Positions 11,521 to 23,130 of a DNA stretch of 64,000 nt are shown piece after piece. Source of the stretch: Posidonia oceanica. Taxonomy: Eukaryota > Streptophyta > Magnoliopsida > Alismatales > Posidoniaceae. Each line of letters begins with the position of its first letter. The stretch's first letter is position 1. The notes beneath the pieces are model-generated. The model had not been told where the DNA came from. It saw only the letters and a list, made by a program, of their open reading frames with translations, and searched no databases. The translations under genes were made by a program, and so were the position numbers. The stretch is from contig JAZBRS010000076.1 of NCBI GenBank assembly GCA_037176725.1, positions 121,601,001-121,665,000 of the forward strand, in the 5' to 3' direction.

Positions 11521-14500
11521 ACGAAGCAAAACCTCGACAAAACCATGCGGCTGCAAATGCAGGGAAAAAGATCAGAAGAAGCTAAAGGAGAGGTAAAACA
11601 GCACGTGTGTGAGAACAGACGCTGTTTAGGGCCACACAGAGTAGGTGTGAAGACCTACAAAGGAGAGAAGTGAGCAAATGGAGGGATTACCACCGCTTTG
11701 TGACCGTTTCCCACTAAACCGCCCCACGATGTGTTTCACACGCTGCCCAAAGCTCGCGGCGCGATCGGATCGTGGTAAAGGGGGAAGAAAGTCGTATTAA
11801 GTGGTGAACTCAGGGAAAACACAACACAAAACCCTTGGGGAAATGCGAAACGGGGATCTGAGTTGATAGACAGGAAGGGGAGGTCCTATTCAACATGATC
11901 GAAGAAACAAAAAGCGAAAACAAGGCAAACAATGCAAATGGCATGCAAATGAATGCAATGCAGGGGTTCGGGAGGACATACCTGGAAATCCTGAGCCCTG
12001 ATTTGAAATCTGCTTGGTCCATGCTGAAGAGCGTTTCGCCGCGGTCGTCTGGGCAGCTTATTTGAGAAGATCCAATGGTCGGATTGGAAGATATCGCAGC
12101 TTCAAGGCAAGAGGGCTAGAACAGGGGAGAAGAATAGATCTAAGTGTTCAGGAGATCCTAGGGGTGTGCAAAAAGGTCCTCCCAGATGAATGGGAGCTAA
12201 AGGGACTCAAGTGTGTGCAAAAGATGCCTAATGCAAGGCTAAATGAATGCAAATGCATGCAGGAAGCAAAATAGAACACAAGGGGAAACTTTTAGAAAAA
12301 CAGAGGTTCAAATGCTTTTTTTTTTAGAAAGATGGGGGTTTTAAATGCAAAGTTTGGAAAAACATGGGGCTTTCAGGCAGAGTTTTTGAAAAAAGAAGGG
12401 ACAGAGAGCAGTTTTGCAAAGAAAAGGTTAAAAAATGCAATATTTAGAGGTAGGTGTGCATCAGGGGAGGTTTTGAAAGCATGTGGCAGCTAGAGTGCAA
12501 TTTTGGAAAACTTTAGGGGCTAAAATGCAATTTTTCCAGTAAACAGGATTCTAGAGAGTCTAGGAATGCAAGGGGAGGGCCTACATGCTATTTTGCAAAC
12601 ATGGGAGGCTAAAATGCAATTTCAAGGGCAAAACAGGCATTATAAATGATTTTATAAGGATGCAAAGGACCTATGTGTCATTTTTAAATCATGCAGGGTC
12701 AAAAATGCAATTTAGTATGCAAAGTATGCACTGAAATCATGAACAAAGGACTGACATGCAATTTTTAAAAGATGTAGGGGGAAGAATGCAATTTAATAAG
12801 CTAAAATGCATGCAAAATGACTACTGTGCATTTAAGAGGACCTAGATGCAAAAATGAAAAAACAGAAGGGAAAATATGCAATGCAACAACCAAAAATTAA
12901 AAATATAACCTAAGTTCTACAGTGCAATTGATCAGACAGCAAAAATGAGAAAAAACAGGGGTCTGGAATGCAATATAATAAGGCAAACTTAATACATTAA
13001 AATTAAATAATCTACTGCAGGATTTAGATGCAAAAATTGAAACCAGAAGGGCTAAAGCATAATTTTTTATAACTGGCAAGCACAGTAAAAGGACTGGAAT
13101 ATAAATAAAGAAAAACAGAAACATTTAATGCAATTTAGCATGATTTTAATTCAAAAATGCAGCAGATTAAATGAAATAAGGACTGAAACGCAAAATAATG
13201 AAAACTTAGACTAAGCATGCAATATTGACTAGCAAACCATACAAACGGAAAAATAAATGAACAGTAAACGGCCGACGGCCGTGGGCACTGTAGCAGCAAG
13301 CTGCCAGCGCCCGCGACTGCCGACACAGGGGTGCTGGAGACGTGCTGTCCGACGGGGGAGGTGCTCCCGGTGCTGACGGAGATCGGGCGGCGATCGGCGG
13401 AGGACGACGCGGCCTGGAACGGACTAGAACGGTCGCCGGAGCACTGCAGAGCTTCTGGAGCTTCGTCCAGCAGTTCGACGCAGCGACGCTGCGTTCTGAG
13501 GGCCGGAGAACACTCCTAAGGTTCACGCGGAGCTCAGATGGTCGCTGGAGCCACGTTCCGCTGGCTGGAGCGATGTGGTGACCGGAAGAGCTCGCCGGAG
13601 AAGACGATCTGACCGGAGCTGACTTCGGAGCAGGAGGGCCGGAAATTTACTTCTAAAGGGCGGAGAAGCAGCACAGAAGGGAGACGAAGCTAAGGGAAGA
13701 AGGATTTACCTTTTTCCGCGTCTGAGTCGTCCTCCCGACGTCGGTGGCTTCAGCAGTTGCCGGTGGAGGTCGTCCGGTCGCTGCGGTAGTCGTCAGCTGC
13801 TCGCGAAGGCTGGAGTGGCTTCAGGACGCTCTTCCGGTGCTTCCCAGTCGGTTGGACAGAAGCTTCGGAGCTCAGGCAGCGATTCGGCACTTTTTGGGTT
13901 CAGAAAAGTAGCCGGAGGTCGGAGGAGTTGTTTGCTGCTCGTCGAACTGGATGGGGCCTTCCGGAGGATTGCTGGAGGTCCGGTGGATGATTTTGGATAG
14001 CTGGGTTGGCTTTCCGGAGAGTGTGGAGAGAGATTGGAGGTTGGCCGATCTTCTGGTCTGAAGGTGACACAGGTGTTTGTGGTGGCGTTCTTAGCCGGTG
14101 GTGAGGGAGAGGGCTGGAGGTCAGATGCTTCTGGAAGGTGGAGGTTAGGTGAGTATCTGGGAGGAATTTGGTAGGAAGTAGTGGACTGAGGTGAAGGCAA
14201 TTCTGGAGTGGGTTGTGTCGGGTTGCTGTTGGCTTGCAAGTGGAGTTTCAGGTGATCAGGTGGTGTTTTAGTGGTGGAATGGCCGGGAAATGGTGAGGGA
14301 AGAATGCAGGGTTGCTGGGTGAGTTTGGGGGATCAATTGGGAGAGGTTCTGAGGCCGGGAAGGGTGCTGGTTTGTTGGAAAAAGAAGAGGAGGATTTGCT
14401 GTGGATTTCAGAGGAGAAAGGAGAAGGTCTGGGTGTGGGAATGCTTTGGGATTTAGGTTTCTCTCCGGGATGCCAAGGAGGACTCTCAGGCTCTCTCTTA

Positions 14501-16579
14501 CTGCTCTCTCTTCTCTGGAATTGGAGGGTGCAGAGGAGGAGAATGGAGGTCGTTTCAGGTGGGGAGAATGCTGCTGTAAAATGCTCTCTGGTTCACTCCC
14601 TCTCTGCCGATGAAAAAAGCTCTGAAGGAGGAAGAAGGAGGTCGGGTTTTGTTCGAGCGGGAGCACTCGAACCCCATGGCAGGAGGCTGGCTTGGGAAGG
14701 AAAGTTTGCAGGAGATTGGCAGCAGCGGCAAGAAGTTGGCAGCTGTGGCAAAGAGGAGTAGGCCGGCGAGAGGCGTGGGCTAGGGGGCTGCAAACGCCGA
14801 AAGGTGAGGCGAAGGCAGAGGAAGGGCTGCAACGGGCGGCCGGCTGTGAGAGGGTGTAGGCTGCAGAGGAAGAGAGGACCGAGAATGGTAGACGGCTGCA
14901 GAAGCGGAAGAGGAGGTACTGTGCGGAGGGAAAGGAGGAAGAAGAAGACGGCGTCATGGGCTGGGCCGCGGGTTTGAAAAAAAAGAAAGGAAACGGGCTG
15001 ACAGGCCCAGCAGAGAGAAAAAGGAAAAAGGATAAGAGGAGGAAGAGAAATGGAGGAGAAGAAAGGGGAGAAATAAATTAGGAAAAATAAAATAAAAATA
15101 AGCAAAATGTTAGTGTGATTGTGTTGTAGGTTAAGGTCTTGATTACATTTTTTAATGACTATTTTTAGGTTAATTAGTGTGGTTTAAAGGGGTTTTGGGC
15201 TTGATTAGGGTTTTAGGGTTTCTTTTGTTTTTTAATTCGTTTTCCATTTGATTAAGTGTTTGTTAAATCTTTTAAATTGTTCTTAAAATTGTGTTTCTCT
15301 TGTTAAGCATTTAGGGTATTAATTAGGATTTTTAGGATTTATTTTCGTATTAATTGGAATGGGTTTTGGGCTTTTAGTTTTAGTCTTTTAGGTTTTTTTT
15401 CTTTCTTAAGTCTTTTGAATTAGGATTTTGATTTTTATTTGTTGATTTTTCTTGATGTTTTTTAATTGGGTTTCTCTGGTTTGATGGAGTGTTTTTAAGT
15501 CTTTTTAATGTGTTTTTCATTTTCTTTTTAATTAAGTTCTTAGGTTGTTTTTTCTTAGGTTTGCTAAGTTAGGCTTTTTTCTTTCATTAATTACTTATCT
15601 TAGTGTTTTAATTGTTTTACTTCTTTTTAGGGTTTTTTTTTTAATTCTTTTGATAGGGTTTTCACTTTTGGTGGGTTTTGATTTTATTTTAGTTTTTTCC
15701 TTGATTTTTCAGTATTTTCTTTTAGTTTGTTTTGCATTTTTTAGTTTGCATGTTTGATTTTCTTTTTAGCTTGATTTAGTTAAGTTTAGGTTTTTAATTG
15801 TTTGTTTAATGTTTTTAATTACTTTTCTTAGAGTTCTGGTTGGTTTCCTTTTAGATTTTTACAGATTTTTAGGGCTTTTTATGGATTTTAGCAAAAGAAA
15901 GAAAAGGAAAAGAGAAGGAGGAAGGAAATGGAAGAAGGGAGAAATAAAAGGGAAAGAGATGAGTTGGAGGAAAATGATTTTTTTAAAATTCAAGGAAAAA
16001 GCTAAAAATAAAGTAAAAATAGGAATAAGATAGAGAAGGGATAGAAGCACAGAGAGGGCCCACAGCCAGGCAGGAAAAAGGGCAAGAAGGGGATGAAAAG
16101 AGAGACGATAATCAGGAGAGAGAGAGGGGAGAGAAAATGATAATCCCGGAGAGAGAAAAGGATAATTAGGGCAAATGAGGGTCTTAAAGGTCTTGGAATG
16201 GGATGAAAATTGGGGAGTGGGTAGTCTAGGATTTGAGGAGCTGGCTCTGAAGTTGTGGTTTGATTCCAAGGAGGTTTTGGAGGGGTTTTAAGATGTAGAA
16301 AAAGGGGAGTTTTACCTAGGTTTTCTAGGGTTTTTGGGAATGGTCTTGGGTTGGAAATTTCTAAGTTCTTGGGTAGGTCTGTTAAGTAGGTGTTGGTGGG
16401 TTTTCCTATGGAATTTGGTCAGGTTTTGAGCTTGGGAAGAGGGGTAAAGGCTTAGGCCAAGTTTGGCTGGTTTTGAAGGGTAAAGAAGGGGGTTAGGGTT
16501 TGGTTTGGTTTGGGTTTGAGTCCAGCAATCATCAGAGGGTCCCATAATGGTCCAAGCCTGCCAAGATGGGGTGTCAACA

Positions 16580-16593
16580 GATGCCCCTCCCTG
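16580..16593 (-). other. Polypurine tract of retrotransposon 1
   Basis: In sense the sequence CAGGGAGGGGCATC abuts the 3' LTR start TGTTGACACC. A purine-rich run here primes plus-strand DNA synthesis in LTR retrotransposons. The same tract lies beside element 2's LTR at 57103-57116. Confidence 0.85.
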
Positions 16594-17126
16594 AGCAAGG
16601 TCAAGCGGAGCGAGGCCGCTGCTCAGGGTTGACAAGACACCCCATCTGACCGGCGGGAGCAGTGGGTTGCTATGGGCGTGAGCTACTTATTCAGCGGATG
16701 CACCGAAAATCGTAGCCCATTGCCGCAATGCGAGATGCAGGGTGCAGATGGATGATGCTAAGTGTGAAATGCATGCTAATGCAAATGCAATGCAAGAGTT
16801 AGTACAAAAGTTAGCCAATTAGAAGAAAATGCTGATGCTGTGCAAGTGATGCCGGTGATACTAGAGTAGTATGCAATGCTAGCCGAGAAGATGCAGAGAT
16901 GATGCAAGAGAAGATGCTAAAAGGACGCGATGTGGTGCAAGGATCTGGCGGGAAGGCCAGACTTGCGCGACAAAGCGAGGAAAAACAAGGTGCAGCTCGT
17001 CCCCGCCCGGGGAGCAAGCTAGCAGAAGAGAAAGGAGGGGTGCAAGGGGAGAGAGGCCAATTCCCCTATCGCAAAAAGGAGGTGCATGACTTTGCCTTCC
17101 TGGGGCAAGGCCACGCCAAAAAAGGT

Positions 17127-17960
17127 GATAAGGTGACGGTCTTATCGTCCGGATAGTTTACGGTCCTATCAACCGGGAGTGATAGTTTAGGTTATCAGCC
17201 TGGAGCGATAATTTAGGTTATCAGCCTAGAGCAGTTGTTAGTGATAGTTACTGGATATCAGCCGTATAACATGGTTGTGTGGGATAGTTTACAGTCCTAT
17301 CAACTGGCGGATAGTTTACAGACCTATCAACTGGTGGATAGTTTACAGACCTATCAACTGGCGGATAGTTTACAGACCTATCAACTGGAAGCCACAAACC
17401 ATGAGTGATAGTTACTGGGTATCAGCTGTATAACGCAAATGCCAAATAGTTTACAGTCCTATCAACTGGAGCGATAGTTTACAGACCTATCAACTGGTGG
17501 ATAGTTTACAGACCTATCAACTGGTGGATAGTTTACAGACCTATCAACTGGAAATGGCATTTGCGAGGGACAGTTACTGAGTGTCAGCCGTATAACATGA
17601 TTGCGCATGATAGTTTAGGATATCAGCCTAGCGATAGTTTACAGTCCTATCAACTGGAACGATAGTTTACAGACCTATCAACTGGCGGATAGTTTACAGG
17701 CCTATCAACTAGAACGCACAATGATGAGGGATAGTTACTGGATATCAGCCGTATAATGCAATTGCTGGTGATAGTTTAGGATATCAGCCTAGCGATAGTT
17801 TATAGTCCTATCAACTGGCGGATAGTTTACAGACCTATCAACTGGAGGATAGTTTACTGACCTATCAACTGGAAACCACAATTGCAAGGGACAGTTACTG
17901 GATGTCAGCCGTATAACACAACTGTGGGCCGACCATGGATCGGCCCAAATGATAGTTTAG
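17127..17960. repeat. 27-bp minisatellite in inverted-repeat-bracketed cassettes, 3' region of element 1
   Basis: The core unit GATAGTTTACAGACCTATCA plus ACTGGCG has a 27-bp period (17283, 17310, 17337). Runs of two to four units are separated by a spacer containing GATAGTTACTGGATATCAGC, which recurs at 17243, 17407, 17569, 17730 and 17890, an interval of 160-164 bp. Each run is enclosed by inverted arms, for example CGCAAATGCC at 17434-17443 with GGCATTTGCG at 17556-17565. Individual units also hold short inverted arms (GATAG and CTATC; GATA and TATC; GACA and TGTC). The whole arrangement is repeated in element 2. Tandem repeats in the 3' untranslated part of Tat elements are known and are known sources of satellites. 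Confidence 0.92.
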
Positions 17961-17983
17961 GTTATCAGCCTGAGAGTGCTGTG

Positions 17984-18650
17984 ATTGTTGATTGATTGAT
18001 TGCTTGATAAGAGGGGATGAGATCATGATGAGATTGATTGATAAATTGATTGATAAGAGGGGATGAGGTAATGATGAGATTGATTGCTAGAGAGGGGGTG
18101 AGATAATGATGAGATTGATTGCTAAAGAGGGGGTGAGATAATGATGAGATCTAATGCTATAGAGGGGGGTGAGATAATGATGAGATTGATTGCTAAAGAG
18201 GGGGTGAGATAATGACGAGATCTAATGCTAAAGAGGGGGGTGAGATAATGATGAGATTGATTGATAAAGAGGGGGATGAGATCATGATGAGATTGAATGC
18301 TAAAGAGGGGGGTGAGATAATGATGAGATTGATTGATAAAGAGGGGGATGAGATAATGATGAGATCTAATGCTAAAGAGGGGGGTGAGATAATGATGAGA
18401 TTGATTACTAAAGAGGGGGTGAGATAATGACGAGATCTAATGCTAAAGAGGGGGGTGAGATAATGATGAGATTGATTGATAAAGAGGGGGACGAGATCAT
18501 GATGAGATTGATTGATAAGAAAAGGTGATAAGATATCGGACTTATCGGCCAGCAAAGAGGGGATGAGGGAATGATGAGAGATGATAAGATATCGGACTTA
18601 TCGGCCGGCAAAAGAGGGGATGAGGTAATGATGCGATTGATTGATTGAAA
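17984..18650. repeat. 35-bp tandem repeat, 3' region of element 1
   Basis: The consensus GATAATGATGAGATTGATTG followed by CTAAAGAGGGGGTGA repeats every 35 bp (for example 18083 to 18118). About a dozen and a half copies are present, with variants ending GATCTAATGC. Near 18530-18610 the array gives way to two copies of GATAAGATATCGGACTTATC, another inverted repeat with 6-bp arms. Small open frames across the array reflect its composition and are not genes. Element 2 has a related 35-bp array at 58728-59140. Confidence 0.9.
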
Positions 18651-18739
18651 AGGTTTCGCGAGAGCGAATCATCCCATGACACCAGGAATATCATGGGGGA
18701 AAGAGGGAGAGGATGATACCAAGGGGCGATCAAAAGATG

Positions 18740-18766
18740 CCCCTGGTGTCGGGATGACACCAGGGG
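18740..18766. other. Perfect 11-bp hairpin, conserved in both elements
   Basis: CCCCTGGTGTC (18740-18750) and GACACCAGGGG (18756-18766) are exact reverse complements around the five-base loop GGGAT. The same hairpin is in element 2 at 59220-59246, where it gains a twelfth pair. In sense it lies downstream of the accessory ORF and upstream of the tandem repeats. A structured RNA element is possible; no function can be assigned. Confidence 0.85.
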
Positions 18767-19286
18767 TTGGCCAGCGCGTCCATGGCATCAAAAGCAGAAG
18801 GATGAAGACAAAACTGACGTGTTTGTCAGACGAGTAGTTTGGGGTACCAGCCCGCAGGAGATGACAGGTTGACGGACCTATCGCCGAGCAGTTGGGGGTG
18901 CCGGCCCGCAGAGACTCAGCTGGGGATGCTGGATGGCTTGGCTTGACGGTGCGGGTCTGCAAAGATTCTGGACTCCGGATTGGGTGCTGAGGACTTTGCT
19001 GCGTTGTGATGGCTGCAAGTCTGGCTAAGGGGCCTGAGATGATGATGATAATGAATATGCAATGCATTGAACAGTCTTGAAGTGCAAGCAGATAGCAGAA
19101 ACAGTTTTTCATTGATAAAGCTTGATGAGTACAATGCCTGTGGCAGGCCAAAAGCATACAGCACAACTTGAAAGGAAACTACATATTGGCTGCACAAGTG
19201 CCCTAGCCGGTTCGGGCCTTCTTCGACTGCCTGGAGTCGGGGAAAAGAGGGCCGCCTGGCGGGATTTCATTGATAGGCCAGAGCTC

Positions 19287-20405
19287 TTAGACCTCGGTCA
19301 GGTACTCAGAGGTACATCCTACACCTCTCGCAACTGCGATGCCCGTTGATCGCACTCCATGCTGCATTAGATTGGCCAGCTTCTTTGTTGGGGCAGTCAT
19401 GCTAAGAGGGTATGCCTGCAAAAGCCTGGGTGCTGTGCTGTCAACAAAGGCACCCTGCCGGAAGCCGAACTGGCGCATGACGCTGATAGGGTGGTATTCG
19501 ACACCCGCAGTGAATCCTAGCAGCACAATCAGTCGCGTGTCACACGCGCTGAAAAAGACAGTGAATGGCTCGGCCTCAGAGGGGATGATACGCCAGGTTA
19601 CAGCGTCATCAGTCAGTGCTGATAGCCTTTCGTATTCTTCTTTGACGCTCCTGACTGTCTTGGCACGGTTGCTGCTGCAGTAGGCTTCAAAAGCATGCAC
19701 CTAGGGGCGCAGAAGGTTCATCTCTAAGTGTGCAGCTAGCCAGACTTGTATAAGTGCCCCGCAGCCGTGGAAGTGGCGGCAGCGGTGTGAGATGCGGTCC
19801 AGCCCGCGATATGTTTCCGCCAGAACAACCGGTGCCAGGTCTATCTGCCGGGTCACCACAACAAGTGCTATTTCTGCAACCTCAATGGCCACTGTCAGTC
19901 GGCCATGAGTAAAGATCAGCTCGCCCAGGAAGCGGATGACAAACCCTCGGAGCCACAGCTCATCTCCGAGTTCCACGTGCTTCTTCATTACCTCATCAAA
20001 GTGCGCTAGGCGGAGCATAGGTTCAGGTCCACTGGTGCAGATTAGTCTTTGTTGGCAGCTTCGAGTAGGGAGCCGAGTTAGTTGGCTCAGGACCTCGAGG
20101 TATCCGTCACGCCTCATGAAGATAGGCGGCCCCATAATCTTGGAGAAGCCGCAGATCCGACGCACTTCTTCCAGCGTGGGTGTAAGCTCAGTTCTGCCAA
20201 AGCGAAAGACGTGGTGCGCCGGTTTCCAGAATCTTGCAGCGGCACACAGAAGGTGACGGTTGACTTCCACATCAGCAGCCTTCAGCAGTTTAGTTGGGAC
20301 CCCCCAGAGGCGCAGCTTCTCACAGTCTTCTTGAGTGAGCCTGCCGATCCATTCTCGCAGGGTTTCCGAGCAGTGCGCCGGAGTTAACAGAGTGGGGAAC
20401 CCCAT
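19287..20405 (-). pseudogene. Accessory ORF of Tat element 1, DUF7745/plant-mobile-domain-like, interrupted
   Basis: The start ATG at 20405 opens MGFPTLLTPAH. About 370 codons follow in one frame, broken by TAG at 19701-19703 and ended by TAA at 19287-19289. Element 2 has CAG and CGA at these two codons, so both stops are secondary. The N-terminal third contains a FWKPAHHVFRF stretch followed by TELTPTLEEVRRICGF. This resembles the aromatic-rich entry and TPTLEE motif of plant DUF7745/plant mobile domain proteins, known from many plant transposon-linked ORFs. A central segment has a conserved HCRH-like His/Cys cluster (SHRCRHFHGCGALIQVW). It lies downstream of integrase in the same orientation, as in Tat elements with an extra ORF. 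The biochemical role of this family is unknown, and the domain name is from memory of the motif, not a search. Confidence 0.7.
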
Positions 20406-21892
20406 TACGCAGATCGCAGAGGTACAGGCTGATAGCTGCAGAGCTTGAAGGTACCTGTTATCAACATTGTGAACAGTCAGATCTCGCAGGCATATAATCT
20501 TTGATAGAAAGCAGAATCTGAGGCTGATAAAGTAGTTCCATATGCATCATAGCAGTCAATAACAGAACATAGCAGTTAAGCACAGATAAGCAATAGGAAA
20601 TCTGCAGCGGTCTTGTGAATGCGGGGGCGAGGGCTGGCCGGAGACCTAGACCAGCGCAGTTCGAGCATCGTCAATGCGCTCTACTGGGGAGAAGTACTGT
20701 CTCAGGGTCGAAGCGAGTTGCAGAGCGGAATGATTGATAGAAGAGGAATGATAGAAGAGGATGCATGTATGCATGATGCAGTGATTAATATGCTTATGAA
20801 GTGGTTAGTATGCTTTGATGGATGAGTATGCTTGGATGCCCTCAGCATACGGAGTGCTTTGGTGCCTGCTGCAAAGGAAGGGAGTGGTCCCTGACTCAAT
20901 GGGCCCTACCTAGACTCTTGGCTTGCTGGTGGCGCTCCGAAACAGGTGTTGGCATTATACAGGTGGTGGTGTGGTGAGGACAGGCTACTTGCCGAACTCT
21001 CAAGACCTACACCTATTCTTTCTGCTCTCTTTTTTTGATCTCTCCCTCATAGGTATGCAGTCTTTCTCTGCCCCTAGCTAGGAGAGGGTAAGTGTTTGCT
21101 TTTGGAGGGAAGTGGTAGGCCCTTTTAGGCTCAACACCCTTGGATCTCTAGTAAGGTATGGGGGATGATGGTGCCTGTATTTTCGGGTTGCTTTTTCTCC
21201 TTTCTTTCTCCTTTTTTTTTTGTTTTTGTTCTATCTTCCCCTTTTTTGGTTTGTTTGATTTCTTTTTCTCTTCTTTTTTTTTCAGGCTTGTTTGATCTCT
21301 TTTCTCTTTTTTTCAGGCTTTTGCTATCCCCATTTTGGTGGCAAAAGAAGGGTGTTTGGGTTATGATGGATCTGGGCTTTGGGTCTGCTGTGTGATGGGT
21401 AGAAGGAGCAGGGTTAGACTGCACACCCTTATCTCTAGGGCCAGCTTCTGTCTTCGTCTTCTGTTCCTTGGATGTGCCCAAGCCTAGATGTCTACTCTCA
21501 CTTTTTTCAGGCTCACATCCTAAGATTTTTTCTCCCTCAGAGGTGTATGTCCTTATGAGTTTAGGCAGTTCGCCTGTCTTGATTGGTGGTGGCTCCCTCA
21601 CTAGCTGAGACATCCAAGTAGTGCCGGGTGAGGTAGGGCGGACTCTTTCCAGAGCAGGGCAAGCACTTCTGGTTTTCATCACCGGGCCGAGATGTAATGC
21701 ATGATTTGAGGGAATGACGATGATGATTTGGAAAAGAGTTGATGGATGTTTTTGAGAAGATGACGATGATGATTTGGAAAGAGAGAATGCAAGAGTAGGA
21801 TAGATAGAAAATGTAGGTAGGACGAAAATGCAAGAAGTGAGAATGCAAGTGCGTAGGTGGGAGATGGGCATCTGCAATGGGGTCGCCTTCGA
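20406..21892 (-). other. Untranslated interval between integrase and accessory ORF, element 1
   Basis: About 1.5 kb without a convincing gene. In sense it begins after the integrase stop and includes a purine-rich tract (about 21340-21170 on the minus strand) that translates to Lys/Glu/Arg runs. A 248-codon open frame (21131-21877) covers it. Its middle part, around PGPRDKGVQSNPAPSTHH-like sequence, resembles the equivalent part of element 2, but flanking frames differ and low-complexity sequence dominates. I treat it as conserved noncoding sequence rather than a protein. Confidence 0.6.
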
Positions 21893-23130
21893 CTACTGAT
21901 AGTACTTCTTGAGATAGCAGAGGTTGACGGGCTCAGACTGCTCGACCTGGTCCATATCCTCAAGAGTTACTGTGCCTCCCGAGAAGATCTGCTTGACCAC
22001 AAAGGGGCCATGCCAATTGGGTCGGAATTTCCCTCGACCATCAGGCAAATGAATGGTACGCAAGACAAGGTCCCTTGGCTGGAAGTTTCTGGGCTGGACC
22101 TTCTTCAAGAATGCTCTGGCCATTCGTTTCTGGTAGCAATGAGCGTTGTGCATAGCTTGCAGCCTGTGCTCATCAATCAAGTTTAGTTGGACGCAGCGGT
22201 CTTCAACCCATTCTGCCTCTTCCAACTCAGCTTCTCGTAGGATCCGCAGAGAGGGGATCTCTACTTCAACAGGTAACACCGCCTCCATACCGTACACCAG
22301 AGAGTACAGGGTGGCTCCCGTCGAGGTCCGGATTGATGTCCAATACGCCTAGAGCGCGTATGGGAGCTTGTCATGCCAATCCTTGTGGGTTTCTGCCATC
22401 TTCTTCAGGATTTTGACAATGTTCTTGTTTGCAGACTCCACTGCTCCATTCATCTATGGCCGGTAGGGCGAGGATCGATGATGCTGGATCTTGAGACTTT
22501 GCAGGTATTCCTCGATCCTTTTGGCAATGAAGTTTGTGCCATTATCAGAGATGACTGAGTGCGGGACCCCATATCGGGCAATGATATTGTTCTTGATAAA
22601 CTTTTCTGTTGCCACAGCGGTGACTGTCTTATAAGAGGCTGCTTCCACCCACTTGGTAAAATAATCGATCGCTACCAGAATGTAACGATGACCATTTGAA
22701 GCGGCTGGGTGGACGGCGCCAATGACATCGATCCCCCAGGTGGAGAAAGGCCATGGCGAAGACATGTTATGCAGCTGTTGTGGGGGGGCCTTGATGAAGT
22801 TACCATGGATCTGGCAGTTGTGGCATCTGCGCACGAACCGGCAGCAGTCTGCTTCCATGGTCTGCTAGAAATATCCTTGAAGCATGATTTTCTTGGCCAG
22901 GAGGACGCCGTTCATGTGCGGGCCACAGGTCCCTGCATGCACTTGAAGCATCAGCGTGTCAGCCTCCGATTTGTTCAGGCAGTGCAGTAGCATCTGATTG
23001 TATGACCTTCTGTACAGCCGCCCAGCCCCCAACACATATTTTGACACCAGGCGCGCCAGAGTTCTCTTGTCTGCTGCCGCGGTATCAGGAGGAAAACTGC
23101 CAGACTCCAGGAAAGATTTTATATCTTGAT
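21893..23130 (-). pseudogene. Integrase of element 1, interrupted by three stops
   Basis: The integrase inserts the DNA copy into the host genome. The zinc-binding part shows HAGTCGPH followed by a CX2C pair (RRCHNCQ, near 22825-22813). The core keeps the catalytic DD35E set: Asp in WGIDVIG (22729-22727), Asp in SDNGTNF (22546-22544) and Glu in AVESANK (22438-22436), with 35 residues between the last two. The C-terminal part has a GPF module (NWHGPFVV) and ends KKYYQ with no chromodomain, as in Tat elements. All in one frame, it is broken by TAG at 22865-22867, 22454-22456 and 22349-22351. Element 2 retains TGG, CAG and TGG there. All three changes are single transitions. It is non-functional as it stands. 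Confidence 0.93.

Larger units (their letters stand above)
10274..16579 (-). repeat. Retrotransposon 1, 3' LTR (left copy, 6306 bp)
   Basis: In element sense this LTR starts TGTTGACACC (right end, 16579) and finishes GGGATTACTACA (left end, 10274). It aligns end to end with 31723-37818. In sense order it contains an A+T-rich part (about 16300-15070), a C/T-rich part that looks like a plant leader (about 15060-13270), a long A+T-rich stretch with many ATGCAA-type words (about 13260-12300), a 60-bp GC-rich tandem array (about 11520-10985) and a conserved terminal part. It is 210 bp longer than its partner: 151 bp from the stretch containing the 60-bp array, and 59 bp near 13268-13326 that the partner has lost. 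Short open frames inside it are not conserved in element 2's LTR, so I do not call genes. I could not place a TATA box or transcription start with confidence. Confidence 0.95.

Noticed and set aside
10825..11673. Lys/Arg/Gln-rich and Phe/Ala/Cys-rich open frames in the LTR (also at 32273-32971)
   Set aside because: They are translations of the 60-bp tandem repeat in an LTR, open in several frames on both strands, and absent from the element 2 LTR.
14268..14957. 229-codon Ser/Pro-rich frame in the LTR C/T-rich zone
   Set aside because: It is present in both LTRs of element 1 because they are copies, but the equivalent place in element 2's LTR gives an unrelated frame. Low complexity is better explained by a pyrimidine-rich leader.
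21131..21877. Possible second accessory protein between integrase and the DUF7745-like ORF
   Set aside because: Half of it is a purine-rich tract coding Lys/Glu runs. The frame is not kept over the whole length in element 2, and no motif is recognisable.
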